NCBI GenBank assembly: GCA_025331125.1
Contig: JAOALB010000165.1
Span: 1-64,000, forward strand
Direction: 5' to 3'
DNA from: Mycogone perniciosa
Lineage: Eukaryota; Ascomycota; Sordariomycetes; Hypocreales; Hypocreaceae
DNA: 64,000 nt
Shown here piece by piece: positions 13,696-24,813 of the stretch (the stretch's first letter is position 1; the number at the start of each line of letters is the position of its first letter). Under the pieces are notes generated by a model that was not told where the DNA came from, made no database searches, and was given only the letters and a program-made list of their open reading frames with translations. A program made the translations under genes and the position numbers.

Positions 13696-16339
13696 ATGAT
13701 GTACCCAGCTACGTCAGGGCTCTTGCCCGTCCTCTCCATGTTTGCTGTGGCTGAGGCGAGGTCCTTTTGGTCTTCATCTCCTGCAACGTTCACACAGGAC
13801 CCCAGCAGCAATGACTACCTTCTGAAGTCAGGGTATCCAGTTGGAAATGGAAGACTAGGAGGTGTGTTTTGAGTTTCGACTTCAGTGACGAATAAAAAGT
13901 AACAAGACTGTTGTAGCTATACAGTTTGGTCCACCAGGTGCGGAGAAGATTAACTTGAACATTGACTCCCTTTGGGCTGGAGGACCATTTGAGAGCTCGG
14001 TATGTCTACACCCATCAACTTTCCCCATTGAGCTACGTCTGACTGAAGTCAACGGCTATAGAGCTATAATGGAGGCAATCCCTTGCAAGCGAAGCACGAA
14101 GCTCTTCCTGCAATTCGAGAGCTCATCTGGAAAGATGGCATCGGCAGTACGTACCGACATTGCCCCGATAGGTTCGAAGCGTTCAGGTTCAGCTAACTCT
14201 TTTGCCCACAGACGTTGATGCCTTGCTCGGATCTGGTAGCAACTTTGGAGCCTACCGCACGCTCGCCAACCTGTCCGTCGCCATTGCTCACAGTCCCTCA
14301 TACAGGAATTATAAGCGAACTCTTGACCTGGAGCGCGGCACCTACGAGACCACATACCAGGTTGATGGAGTCAAGTATACCACTAACTTGTACTGCTCCT
14401 ACCCGGCTCAAGTTTGCGTCTACCGAGTCTCCTCGAGTAAAGACCTGCCCGCCGTCAGCGTTACCTATGAGAACCAACTCATTGACCAATCTCTTATCAC
14501 TTCGAGCTGCAACGCTCAGCAGGCTCGTTTCACCGGCTACACTCGGGTCGGACCTCCTCAAGGTATGAAGTTCGACTCCATTGCCCGAATTGGTGGCGGC
14601 AAGTTCAAGACGGATTGCTCCAAGGCCGGTATCCTGAAGATCACCCCCGCGAAGGGACAGAGCAGCCTGTTCGTAGTCATTGGTGCGGGCACGAACTTTG
14701 ACCAAACCAAGGGCAATCTTGAGAACAACTTCAGCTTCAAGGGCGAGGATCCCGCTGCCCACGTCGAATCCGTCACTGCAGATTCTTCGGGCCAGTCCTA
14801 TCGGAGTCTCGAGAGCAAACACCTCGCGGACTACCAAGCCCTCTTTGGCGCCTTCTCGCTTGACTTGCCCGACACCAGGAAATCTGCCAACAAGGAGACT
14901 GCAGGCATCTTTGCCAACTACAGGACCAACACCGCCGGCGATCCATACCTAGAGAACCTTCTGTTTGACTTGGGAAGGTACATGCTCATAACCTCATCGC
15001 GTGAGAACTCCCTTCCCGCCAACCTGCAGGGTCGATGGACGGAGCAACTCTATCCTGCATGGAGCGCCGACTATCACGCCAACATTAACACCCAGATGAA
15101 CTACTGGATGGCAGACCAGACGGGCCTGTCGACTCTTTCAACACCCCTTTGGAACTACATGCAGCACAATTGGGTTCCCCGAGGAACTGAGACTGCCAAG
15201 TTGCTGTATGGAGCTCCTGGTTGGGTTGTACACAATGAGATGAACATTTTTGGCCACACTGGAATGAAGGACGGTACAACCTGGGCGAACTGTAAGTGGG
15301 ATTGCAAACAACTCACCATGTCGTGCACCATCTGACTGACCCTGATACAGACCCTGCTGCTGCTGCTTGGATGATGCTGCACGTTTGGGACAACTTCGAA
15401 TATACCCAAGACGTCAACTGGCTCCGCAACCAAGGATATCCGCTCCTTAAGGGCGTCGCGGAGTTCTGGCTGTCCCAGCTGCAAAAGGATGCCTTCTTCA
15501 ATGATGGCACACTCGTCGTCAACCCCTGCAACAGCCCCGAACACGGCCCAACTACATTCGGCTGCACCCACTACCAGCAGGTTATCTTCCAGGTCTTTGA
15601 CGCTGTCCTAGCCGCTAGCACTCTCGTCGGAGAGAAAGACAGGGCATTCCTTAAGGACCTCTCTGACAAACTGGCCGCTCTGGACCACGGTGTGCACATC
15701 TCTAATTGGGGCGGTATCAAGGAGTGGAAGCTCCCCGACTCCTACGGCCATGACGGACCCAACACCCACCGCCACCTGTCACACCTCGTCGGCTGGCATC
15801 CTGGCTACTCCATCGCCTCCTTTGACGGCGGCTACACCAACGCGACCATCCAGAAGGCCGTCGCCACGACGCTGGAGTCCCGCGGCCCGGGTAATGCGGA
15901 CAATGCCAACTCCGGATGGGAGAAGGTCTGGCGCTCAGCGTGCTGGGCTCGCTTGAACAACACAGAGCAGGCATACTTTGAGCTGCGCTACGCCATCGAG
16001 ATCAACTTTGCCGCCAACGGCTTCTCCATGTACGAGGGACTGTTGGCGCCCTTCCAGATTGATGCCAACTTTGGCTTTGGCGGAGCAGTGCTCAGCATGC
16101 TGGTTGTCGATCTGCCGGTCTCGCATACCGTTGATCCCAACAAGCCGCGAACTGTGGTGCTTGGACCTGCAATCCCAGCGGCTTGGGGTGGAGGCAGTGT
16201 CAAGGGCCTGAGGCTCAGGGGAGGCAAGTCTGTGGACTTTATCTGGGGCAAGGATGGAAAGGTGAAGAGCGCGACTCTGCGCGGCTCTGGCAAGCCTGTG
16301 ACTTTGGTCAATGTCGATGGCAAGGTTCTGGCGAAATAG
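13696..16339 (+). CDS. Secreted GH95 alpha-L-fucosidase
   Basis: Five exons join in frame (13696-13861, 13917-13999, 14062-14146, 14212-15291, 15351-16339) to give 800 aa, normal for family GH95. A signal peptide is present at residues 1-23, so the enzyme is predicted to be secreted. The N-terminal domain has the family's YPVGNGRLG and SLWAGGPFESS stretches. The catalytic (alpha/alpha)6 region includes HANINTQMNYW (about residue 400, containing the paired Asn of the active site), NPCNSPEHG with the likely acid Glu (about 535), and QIDANFGFGGA with Asp (about 708). Known GH95 enzymes are inverting exo-fucosidases releasing L-fucose (or galactose in some) from plant xyloglucan or glycans. Two ATGs (13696 and 13699) start in frame and I took the first. 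The upstream XlnR/AraR-like regulator fits a role in polysaccharide breakdown. The substrate is not determinable from sequence. Confidence 0.93.
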
Positions 16340-18757
16340 AGGCTTGCGGAGGTTGAGACGTCGGTTCCGTCTTTTTTTTCTCTCTGTCTTTCCTTTTTCT
16401 TTGTATATAGTGGAAAGCCTTCATATGTGAAATTGATGAGCCTCACGCAAAAGTACTACTGTCGGTTCTTTCTTAGTATTCATGAACATATTGGTGATGG
16501 CGTTGGCTTTGAGCCTCTGATGTTCAGAGACAAGCATGTGGCAGTTTGGCATCGGGGGAAATATTACGCCGTCTCCGTCTGGGTGACAGAAAGACGGCGA
16601 CACAGGGTAAGATGCTGCGACCAAGGACTCAGCATAAATTCCATAATAATAACGAAAGCCACATAATATCTATATCTTATTGGCTTTTTCTAGCCGTTGA
16701 GACGTTTTTCGATATTTTTACACATTTTATTAAGCAACAATACTGACATTGTATCTAGCTGTGTGTAGCCTGGCCTGGGTCGTGAGAAGGGGCAGTCTGG
16801 TATCAGGCACAGGCACTTAGGCCTTTTGAGCTTATAAACTCTTTATGTTAACTACATAAAAATTAAATATGAATTTATTAATACTGTCTCGTTGAGACCC
16901 AACTTAGCCCGGGCTCTCCGAGATCTACCTGGGCGAACTTGCTACGCTTACACTTGCGCTGACCACCCATTGCATCATCGACCATGACAACTTGCTCAGC
17001 CCAAGAACTATTCGATTTATGTTAGGCATCAATATATGATATGGCATTATGACATGTTATTTATTGTCGTCCAGGGCCTGTGTGACGAACCGCAGAATAC
17101 ATACAGGATATGACCGTTGTTGATCCGGTTTCTTCACGCTGCCTAAGCCCAACTCCAACATGGGGCATCGCGATAGATAGTGATCCCGAATTTACCGGCG
17201 AGAGTTGCTACGTGCTCAAGGGTCGCAACCCGAATTTCCCGACATTGCCGTCTGGTTCTCTAGCGTTGTTGTAGCACCGATCAAGTCTGTAGTGAGTGGT
17301 GCTGGTGGTTCGCTCATGGTGGCAACAGCTGGACCAAATGTGATGATGGCACTGACTCTGATTCTTTCTGGCGACTGGCATCCAGCACCCTGATGAAAGG
17401 AAATGAAGCGGGAGCCTGGGCTTGCCCTGGCTCAATAGGATCTACTTCGGATGTCCCCACGGTTGTTGCGATGACAACATCCAAGACAAAAAATGCTGTC
17501 ATAAAGCCGGTTGACATCACAGGGCCAACAGCTGTAAGTATCAATGGCAAGGGAGGGGGAAAGACTTCAAGGCAATGACCTGTGACTATTTACAAAGTGG
17601 GGGAGGGAGGGAGCAAGAGTGAGGAAAGGTTATCGATACCCAGGTTAAACAATATAGGAGCCCATCGCATTGATCCCTGCATATTATTAACTCACCTTTA
17701 TCCTAGCCTCCAGCACAAATCGCGCGATAAGAGCCCAGGGACTACGCAGCCAATACGCTGATTTGACTGCTTATGGAGATCCACATAGGTTCTTCATCCA
17801 TATCCAAAAACTGTGCAAGGAATAAAATGAGACACTAGCGTTCAATTCCGCCACATTGGTTTCCAAACACGCCACGTGCTTACGCTGAGCCAAGTGTTGC
17901 TTTTTGTATTCCTTGGCTGCATCTGATTCGATGTGCCTTCTCTGAAGACTCTGGGTTAAGGAGACTTGTTCTTCAACTGGTCTCGCGGCGCAACCGTTTC
18001 CTTGTGTGCGTTGTCCTGAACCACTGAGGTAGGACCTTGAAGATCAGCGAACTACTGATGAGGCCCCTACTTGATAGTTCCTTGTGATATACTACTGGCT
18101 ATCTACCTAGTTATTGCTAGTTACTATCTTCAGATCCTCGTTACTCTTCTCTTGGGTCAGCAGCCTATGCCCGACCCATCTGTCTCCTAAGAACCCCCGA
18201 CATTATATTTTATGGAGCTACATCACATATTATTCACCAGCTATCCTTCTGACCTGCTACTGCCGCCCAGACCGCAGAGAAAGTCTTCTATGTTACCAGG
18301 GGCTTATATAAATAAGCTATGCAACATTCAAGTAGTAGTTAAACCCTAGCTAAAATGGACTCTTGTAATAATACTAGCTAATAAGTCTGCTTACAATCAT
18401 AACAATCAAGTATAGCTATATAACTAGGTATTGAATGTTAGGGTTTAGTGCTAATCAAATTTCATATTCATAAGGCCTTGTATTCATAAGGGTTAGTGCC
18501 AATACAATATAGTTGTTTATACTAATATTTCCCGCTGATATAACTTCGTTTTAATAAGACCTAGTATGAATCAACTTAGTGCTGATGAAATTTCGAATTA
18601 ATAGAGCCCAATATTAACAAAGTTTGGTATTTAATAGATTCTAGGGTCTTAGAAGTACGGAGTACGGAGTATATAAACTAAGGATAGTCATAGAGTAAAT
18701 GTTGGCTCACTATTGCTATTACTACTATCACTATCTTCTCCTCGCAACTTATTCAAT
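16340..18757. other. 2.4-kb region without a supported gene
   Basis: A minus-strand frame at 17314-17550 begins with a hydrophobic stretch and could be a small secreted peptide, but it lacks conserved features and I do not call it. From about 18430 to 18650 the DNA is AT-rich and a phrase TTAGTGCTAAT/TTAGTGCCAAT/TTAGTGCTGAT recurs three times with similar flanks, like a strongly diverged tandem repeat. Confidence 0.5.
18670..18677 (+). promoter_or_regulatory. TATA box fused to TACGGAGTA repeat
   Basis: TATATAAA lies about 80 bp upstream of the ATG at 18758. It directly abuts two tandem TACGGAG units (18655-18670), so the dispersed motif is part of this promoter. Confidence 0.5.
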
Positions 18758-19339
18758 ATGAAGCTCCTATCTACTCTGTCAACCTTCATAATTCATTCCT
18801 CTATTATACATGCCGCCACAATCCCGCCATCTGCATCAGTCTCTTCTTCCATTGCTGAGCTCAAAGATGTGAATCTTGACAATGCGGAGCTTCACAAACG
18901 CGTCAACCCCAAGGATATTTTCAATGGCGCCTTGTTCAGTGGGGACGGTTGGACTGTTGTTATCCGTAATATTCAAGAATCCGCCCGAACCGACTTCGTT
19001 CAGCTGCCTTTCAACGCCAACCAAATTTTTGAAACCTGTTCCACACAAGCTGCGTCATATATTCACGATTACGTGAATGGACCCCTTGGCTTGGACTACT
19101 TTACGCATTTATTATCTAACAACGTTCAATTCTTCGGGAAACTGCAAGACAAACGCCTCGGCTATCTCTGGGACAACCTGCCTCAGTCCATTATGCACGA
19201 CATGGCTTTGGCTGCGCTTCATTCAGCAACCGATCTGTATGCTAATCAAGGTATTAGCTATGTGCAATGGGATGTACTTACTACAACAGGCATCCTCGCC
19301 TATACCTTTGGACTCTATGGCAAGAGGAGGGTGTCTTAG
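18758..19339 (+). CDS. Putative secreted protein, unknown family
   Basis: An intronless frame encodes 193 aa. I chose the second Met because it starts a signal-peptide-like stretch (MKLLSTLSTFIIHSSIIHA); an upstream Met at 18713 would bury it. A pro-like segment ends in Lys-Arg (LHKR) near residue 49, a possible Kex2 site. The rest is mixed alpha/beta with a single Cys in the mature part and a basic C-terminus (GKRRVS). I do not recognise a domain. A TATA box sits about 80 bp upstream. The context is an AT-rich accessory region beside an NLR-like gene. A secreted effector-like role would be speculation. Confidence 0.6.
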   Translation: MKLLSTLSTFIIHSSIIHAATIPPSASVSSSIAELKDVNLDNAELHKRVNPKDIFNGALFSGDGWTVVIRNIQESARTDFVQLPFNANQIFETCSTQAASYIHDYVNGPLGLDYFTHLLSNNVQFFGKLQDKRLGYLWDNLPQSIMHDMALAALHSATDLYANQGISYVQWDVLTTTGILAYTFGLYGKRRVS

Positions 19340-20092
19340 TCTAGTTCATCGGGACTAACTGACAGCCCCAACCGCCATATTCCATGAGCCAGGCCTAGCA
19401 GGGAAAGAGGACATCAATAACTAGAATAGCGGTCAGCATAGCTTTACCTTCTTTTCCTCCATTTAGATTTAGCTTAGCTTATCGATAGCCCTAAAATTCT
19501 ATTTCACTGAGTGTAAGATAGAGCTTGGTGGCTTTTCTATGTGGCCTTAGGGGCCCTTCTTCTGTGTGTGTTATGTTGTTGAAAACCCAATATAGTCTGT
19601 CATATTACGCCTGAAGTATTATCAGCTCAAACCCAACAACGCCACAATATGCTATCTAACCTGTCACCTAGCTGTCGAAGAGCATTGTGTTTTGATCAAG
19701 TTTCTATCTTCAACATTTAATTCACTCAAAGCCCCTGCTAGGTCAAAGACAGTCAGCTGAGGACTAAATACTGTTGACCTTCCCAATAGTAGCTGCATAT
19801 AAAAAAAACAAATCCCTTCATATAGTTTATTGTCCTAGCTTGATTACTTCTTCCTTTCTGCTGTCAGACTAGTAAAGCATCTTGCTGACTAGGTGTCACA
19901 GATATGGCTGATATGAACGATGAGGTAATCGAGCAGCACTCTGCTTGTCAGGAGGTTGATGCAATGCAGCAAACAGAGGCTTATCAGTTGACAGTAGAGT
20001 GCAATTTGGCTAGCTTGAGGAACATACACCGACATATAAGATGAAGAAGATCCGGATATAGCAGGTTCCACCATATCCACTTATTAATCTAC
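19340..20092. other. Spacer with a 46-codon frame
   Basis: Apart from a short plus-strand frame at 19904-20044, described separately, I see no gene between the secreted protein and the 3' end of the NLR locus. A TATAAAAA-like run lies near 19798. Confidence 0.5.
19904..20044 (+). CDS. Short ORF of 46 codons, doubtful
   Basis: The frame starts MADMNDEVIEQ and is acidic, Gln-rich and predicted helical, with a TATA-like run about 100 bp upstream. It could be the first exon of a larger broken gene, a relic, or chance. No homolog is recognised and no splice partner downstream was found before the NLR locus on the opposite strand. Confidence 0.2.
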   Translation: MADMNDEVIEQHSACQEVDAMQQTEAYQLTVECNLASLRNIHRHIR

Positions 20093-23000
20093 CTAGTCCT
20101 CTGAGTCCCCGTTGACCTTGATAGCCCCGCGCAGCAGCTTCGCAATATTCTCCGACCTGAGGTGGCTAGCGAAATCCAGCGGCGTCCAGCCCTCCTTATC
20201 TCGTACAATCAAATCAATCTTTTCTGTTGCTAGCAGCTGCTGTACTATATCCTCTTGTCCACTCCATATAGCGCTATGCAGCGGTGTATGGCCATCTTGA
20301 TCTTGCGCATTTATATCGATGTCTTCTCTCGCGAGCAGTAATCTCACGATATCCTCCTTTTTATCCTGGATAGCCCAATGCAGCGGTGTAATGCCATATT
20401 TATCTTGCGCATTTATATCGATGTCTTCTCTCACGAGCAGTAATTTCGCAATATCCTCTGTTCCACTGTATATAGCGCGATGCAGCAGTGTATGGCCATC
20501 TCCATCTTGCGCATTTATATCGATGTCTTCTCTCGCGAGCAGTAATTTCGCAATATCCTCCTTTCCAGGCCCGATAGCCCAATGCAGCGGTGTATCGCCT
20601 GATTTCGTTTGCGCATTTATATCGATATCTTCTCTCGCGAGCAGTAATTTCACGATATTCTCCTTTCCATAGTAGATAGCCCAATACAGCGCTGTGTAGC
20701 AGATCAAATCTGATGCGCTCACATCAATATTTTCCAATGCAAGAAGGACCTTTGCGACTTCCTCATGCCCATACCGGGCGGCCAATGAGAGCGGCGTTTG
20801 ACTGCCCTCGTCTCTTTCGTTAGGATTTGCTCCCACTTTAATCAAATGGCTCACCATTTCGCTATTCCCATTTCCTGCTGCGTGAAGTAGCAAATGGTCT
20901 CGTAATATTGGCGCTTCCGTCATGTCGATCTTCAATCCGCGCAGCAAAGCAGGGTAACTTGCCATCGCATGGTCTTTCCACCACCTTTGTGTATACTCGA
21001 GGAAGCGATACGTCGGGTAATGTTCTTTTAGTTCCCTGGAAGATCTTTCAATCTGATATGACGTTCTTGATTTATCTTTTTCTTGTTTGATGATCAAATT
21101 GCCAACTTTAGAATCCTCTGCACTCGGATATCTCCAACATGCTTGGAAAATAACAAGATTTGCCTCATCCATATTTGTATGATACCACCTCCCATTCCCG
21201 TGAGGATCGTTAGACAGCAAAAAGTCTTTGACCGACTGATGACAAAAGTTGAGCGTTGCGTCGTCTCCACGTTCGAGGTTGCTGATATAGAGGATAGAGT
21301 TACAGGCTGACACAATGTCGTCATAAAGCTCCAATTCTCCATGAAGGGGAATTGAGGAGTTTTCCGGCATGAGTGAGGTCGCGTATGCAGTCATAATCTC
21401 AATTTTCCTCAACGGCCGCTTGGCGGCAACCATACAATGCAAGATGAACTTCGCAACATTCTGTACTTTGCTGTCGATTCGGTCCAAAATCGAAGCATAT
21501 GTCTCGTCAAGACCATTTGGGAGGCTCTTGAGCTGTTTATCTACGTCTTGCTTGAGCACCCCCTCGAGATCCTTGAGCATGAGAGATACCCATAAGAAAG
21601 TACCTCCGGATTCGATCTTTAGGGCCTTTCTGACCTTGTCTTTCAATTTCTCAGACCAGCCCCTCCGTTTTGCGAGCTCTGTGACCTTGGAGTCGATAAA
21701 GCGCGACAAGTCTTCGTTTATGCCGGCAGCATCTATTCTCAGAGAACATCCCACACCATTCAACGAATCATCAATATCCCTTATTTCAGGTCGACAGGTT
21801 ATGAGGAGCTTATGCTTCCTTTTTGATTCTGCTGAGGCTCGAAAAGGTCGTTTATATGACGGAGAAGACCGTTGCGTGTAGAGCTTTTGCACTCATCTAG
21901 AGCATCCAAGAGGATAAACACTTTGCCAGTGTGCTCATCTTGAACCATGCCTTTAAATATTCTCCAGAGTGTGGAGAAGTTGTTGAAAGGATTTTTTTGG
22001 CTCTCAAAGTCTGACTGGACATGGCGGAAAAGATCGTTCCTTTGCAGTAACAGCTGCCAGATGAGGCTTCGAAGAAGTGCTTTCGGATGGTTTCGGCTCT
22101 CGATTTTGTCGTCGAAGAAAAAGTATGCAAAAACCTTCTGTGGTGATTTCTGAACCTTGTTCTGGAGGACCTCTACGAGAAACGTAGACAGAATCGTCTT
22201 TCCGATGCCAGGGGAGCCGATGAGGCGGAAAAGCTGCGACTTATCGTCCGCTCCCCAAGCGGAAAACTCTTCTCGTTTTAGGATCCACTCGCAGGTACCT
22301 TCTAATCGGTCTCCCTTCTGATGTCGAATAGCTTCGAGAATATCTTCGGGATTTGTCACTCCCATCTCCCTCAGGCATTTCTTGAGTTGTTTAGAGATAG
22401 ATTCAGCAATTGGGTCCATTGGAATTGCTTCGGGAAAACGGCGGCGTTCAAGTATCTTCTCAGCGTTTTGAGCCATGTGCTCGATCTCAGGGTAGATAAT
22501 CTTGAATGAAGGATCATCCGGACCATAGAACTTGTTAATCTTGAAGTGGTCTGCGTGGAGAGATATCTTGGGATGGCCGTCAATGCAGGCGCTGGCCTCT
22601 GGCACAACCTAGTGACACACACATCAGGATATTTCGTAAATGGTGGGCCTGAGTACATACCAGCTCCTTTAAGGGAAAATATTTCCCCATGGATCCTATT
22701 CTCGACGAATAATCCGTCGTCAGCTGCTCGAAGCAGCACACAACAGGTACTGACTCGCAAAAAAGCCAGCGAGAAAAGTCATGCAGACGATCCGCTAGGG
22801 TACCCGAGTGCGGTTCTAACTCCTTCAGAATCCTGTTTTCAACAGCCAACTGGGACGGCACGAGCGCCGAAGCTGTGGTCGATGAAGATCAATGGTCTGT
22901 AGCTAGCCTGCTCCTATAGAATATTAGTGAAGAAAAAAAACCGAAACTGGACATGTGATGTGGACTATACCTCTTTTCTCTTACTCTGCAGACTTTCTAG

Positions 23001-23883
23001 TAGCTTGTCAGAAATGTTAGAAAGCCTTTGCTGGGGAGCGTTCATAAACCATTCCGACTTGTTATTGAAGGTCATGACCCGGCAAGAGACCCGAGCGGAT
23101 GATAATTTAATCGGCAAAAATTCCTGTAACCAGTTGAAATGCTTATCTGGATAGCCAACGCAGCCCGGGGGGTTGTTTTTCGGCTGCCAGACCCAAGCAT
23201 AATCAGGATTTGCGGCGAGCCCATGTACGGCCACGATGCTACTATGCGTTAGTGCTGCCGAGGATGTTTTCAAGACAAATACCGCACTCAATAGTTGTAT
23301 TTGCGTCCTGGTGTAGAACTTGTATTGGAAACTCAGCGGGTGGTGGTGATTGAGAACATGGTGTGGACACGGCTGTTGATGCAGACCTAATGGTTGGTGC
23401 GGATTCAGCGGGCAAAGCTTGAGTGGAGGGCGAAGATCCGAGCTCAGTAGGTTGTAGAAATCCAGGAGATGGTGCAGATTCGGCAACTGGTGGTGATTGA
23501 ATTGAGGGTGAGGACTCAAGTTCAGCGGATGGTCCAGATTCAGTCTGTCGTGATGGTTTTGGAGAGCCCCCGAGACGCCATAGGAAGAGTGATTGGAAAA
23601 GAGCCAACCACCAATTCCGATTCCGATTCCCTGCAGTGATGTTCCAGTTAGTGATATCTTTGCTGGGAGATTTGGCCTTGTCATCCACTCCCTTCTCGCT
23701 CAAATCTTCTCGTTCATGTCGGTACGTGCGTAGAGTTTGAATGAGCTTGGAAATCCACCTCCACAGAGCAGGCAGACTAATGGATGAGATAACGAGGCTG
23801 CAACAAATCCAGAAGGCATTTTGAGCTGCGCCGCGAGGCCTCAAGAAGAGCCCGGTGATACCCTTCGCCAACTCAGAAGACAT
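20093..23883 (-). pseudogene. NLR-like NACHT-ankyrin gene, frameshifted
   Basis: Exons 23883-23288, 23241-22971, 22913-22661 and 22608-20093 can be placed. In order: a hydrophobic segment (about residues 25-50), a Pro/Ser-rich linker, a SesB-like serine-hydrolase domain (SIVAVHGLAANPDYAW), a NACHT NTPase with Walker A GSPGIGKT and Walker B VFILLDALDEC, then about eight C-terminal ankyrin repeats. Fungal proteins of this type act in nonself recognition and programmed cell death. Lesions: the nucleophile elbow, usually GHSFGG, reads DHSFGA; about 30 residues expected after it (including the GTPHRGS region) are absent; exon 3 is 253 nt and shifts frame, reaching a stop at 22839-22841; and a second shift lies at a T5 run (21820-21824) after the Walker B region. 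Exon 1 must use a GTGCGG donor. I call it a pseudogene; one of the shifts could be an assembly error. Confidence 0.8.
20305..20718 (-). repeat. 102-bp tandem ankyrin-coding repeat
   Basis: Near-identical DNA units, each 34 codons, start GCATTTATATCGAT at 20307, 20409, 20511 and 20613, exactly 102 bp apart. They code for ankyrin repeats ending REDIDINAQ. Flanking ankyrin repeats on either side are more diverged, so the inner array looks recently amplified or homogenised. Confidence 0.9.
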
Positions 23884-24813
23884 TATGATTATGGTATCTG
23901 CTCTCTGCTTGATGTTGGATTTGTGCCAGTCTGATGCCCGACGACAGACAGCTGAGAATGTGTTGGAGAGACATGGCGGGGCCCATTCTTCATGCAGACG
24001 ACCTCCGAGACTTCATATTCGTTACGATTGGTCGCAAACTCCTCGTAAATGCAAGGTGTGTTTAGTAGCCTGGGCGAAATGTGGCATTCTCAATGGTCCC
24101 TCCCTGGTAGCGAATCATTTCTCCAGAGCTGCTTGTGATTGATCAAGAGCCTTGCATGTTAAGAACCTGAGTATTTATGCGTATGTAAGTGGAATTTAGA
24201 AAATCAGGCGGCCGCAGCGACATTGAAGACTTGGTACTACTCAAGAGGCCATTAGATAGAATATATAGCCAAGTCATAGAACTTATTTGACGATCACCGA
24301 GTAATTTTTCAAGCATATATTCTATAGATACTTCTAACACGCCCAAGGTACTATTGATCCTTGTGGCATTGCTATTGCGGCCCAACAGCGCAGATCAGGC
24401 TTCACAATGGACGAGTGAGAATAGCAGGCATTCTCAGCTGAAAACCCCTTGTTCACCAAAACAAAATGAATCTATCCGCTAAATATGTTTTTTTTTTGGA
24501 AAAAGATTGAATTCATGAAATGCAGATAGTGAAGTAAATACCTCGTATTTTGAATAATAGCCATGATATATCCATTCATCATCCACTTGATATTACTCCT
24601 TACGGATGGCATGGAGGAGGTACTTTTCGGTGTCGGAGAAAGGTTTATGCACGCATGCAAGCCCCACCTCCACACCAATGGATCTTTGGCTGTTTCTGGA
24701 AATGCCACCATCACTATCACGTTGCCACCTTTGAGATTCATCGCCAACCCAAATCGCCATTCCGAAAACTCCCCCATATTCACAGCAGAGGCGCGCGCGC
24801 ATAGACCTCCGCA
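23884..24813. other. NLR-SRP54 divergent intergenic region
   Basis: No gene is supported. The region separates the start of the minus-strand NLR locus from the plus-strand SRP54 start. A T9 run lies near 24489-24497. Confidence 0.55.

Noticed and set aside
14298..14837. 179-codon frame opposite the fucosidase
   Set aside because: It is antisense to strongly conserved GH95 coding sequence and reflects codon structure of that gene.
17314..17550. 78-codon minus-strand frame with hydrophobic start
   Set aside because: The hydrophobic start could be a signal peptide, but the rest is unsupported, short, and no splice extension is convincing.
20093..23883. Programmed frameshifting to express the NLR
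   Set aside because: Two separate shifts plus a lost catalytic-region segment and altered nucleophile elbow are better explained by decay; no slippery site with structure was evident.
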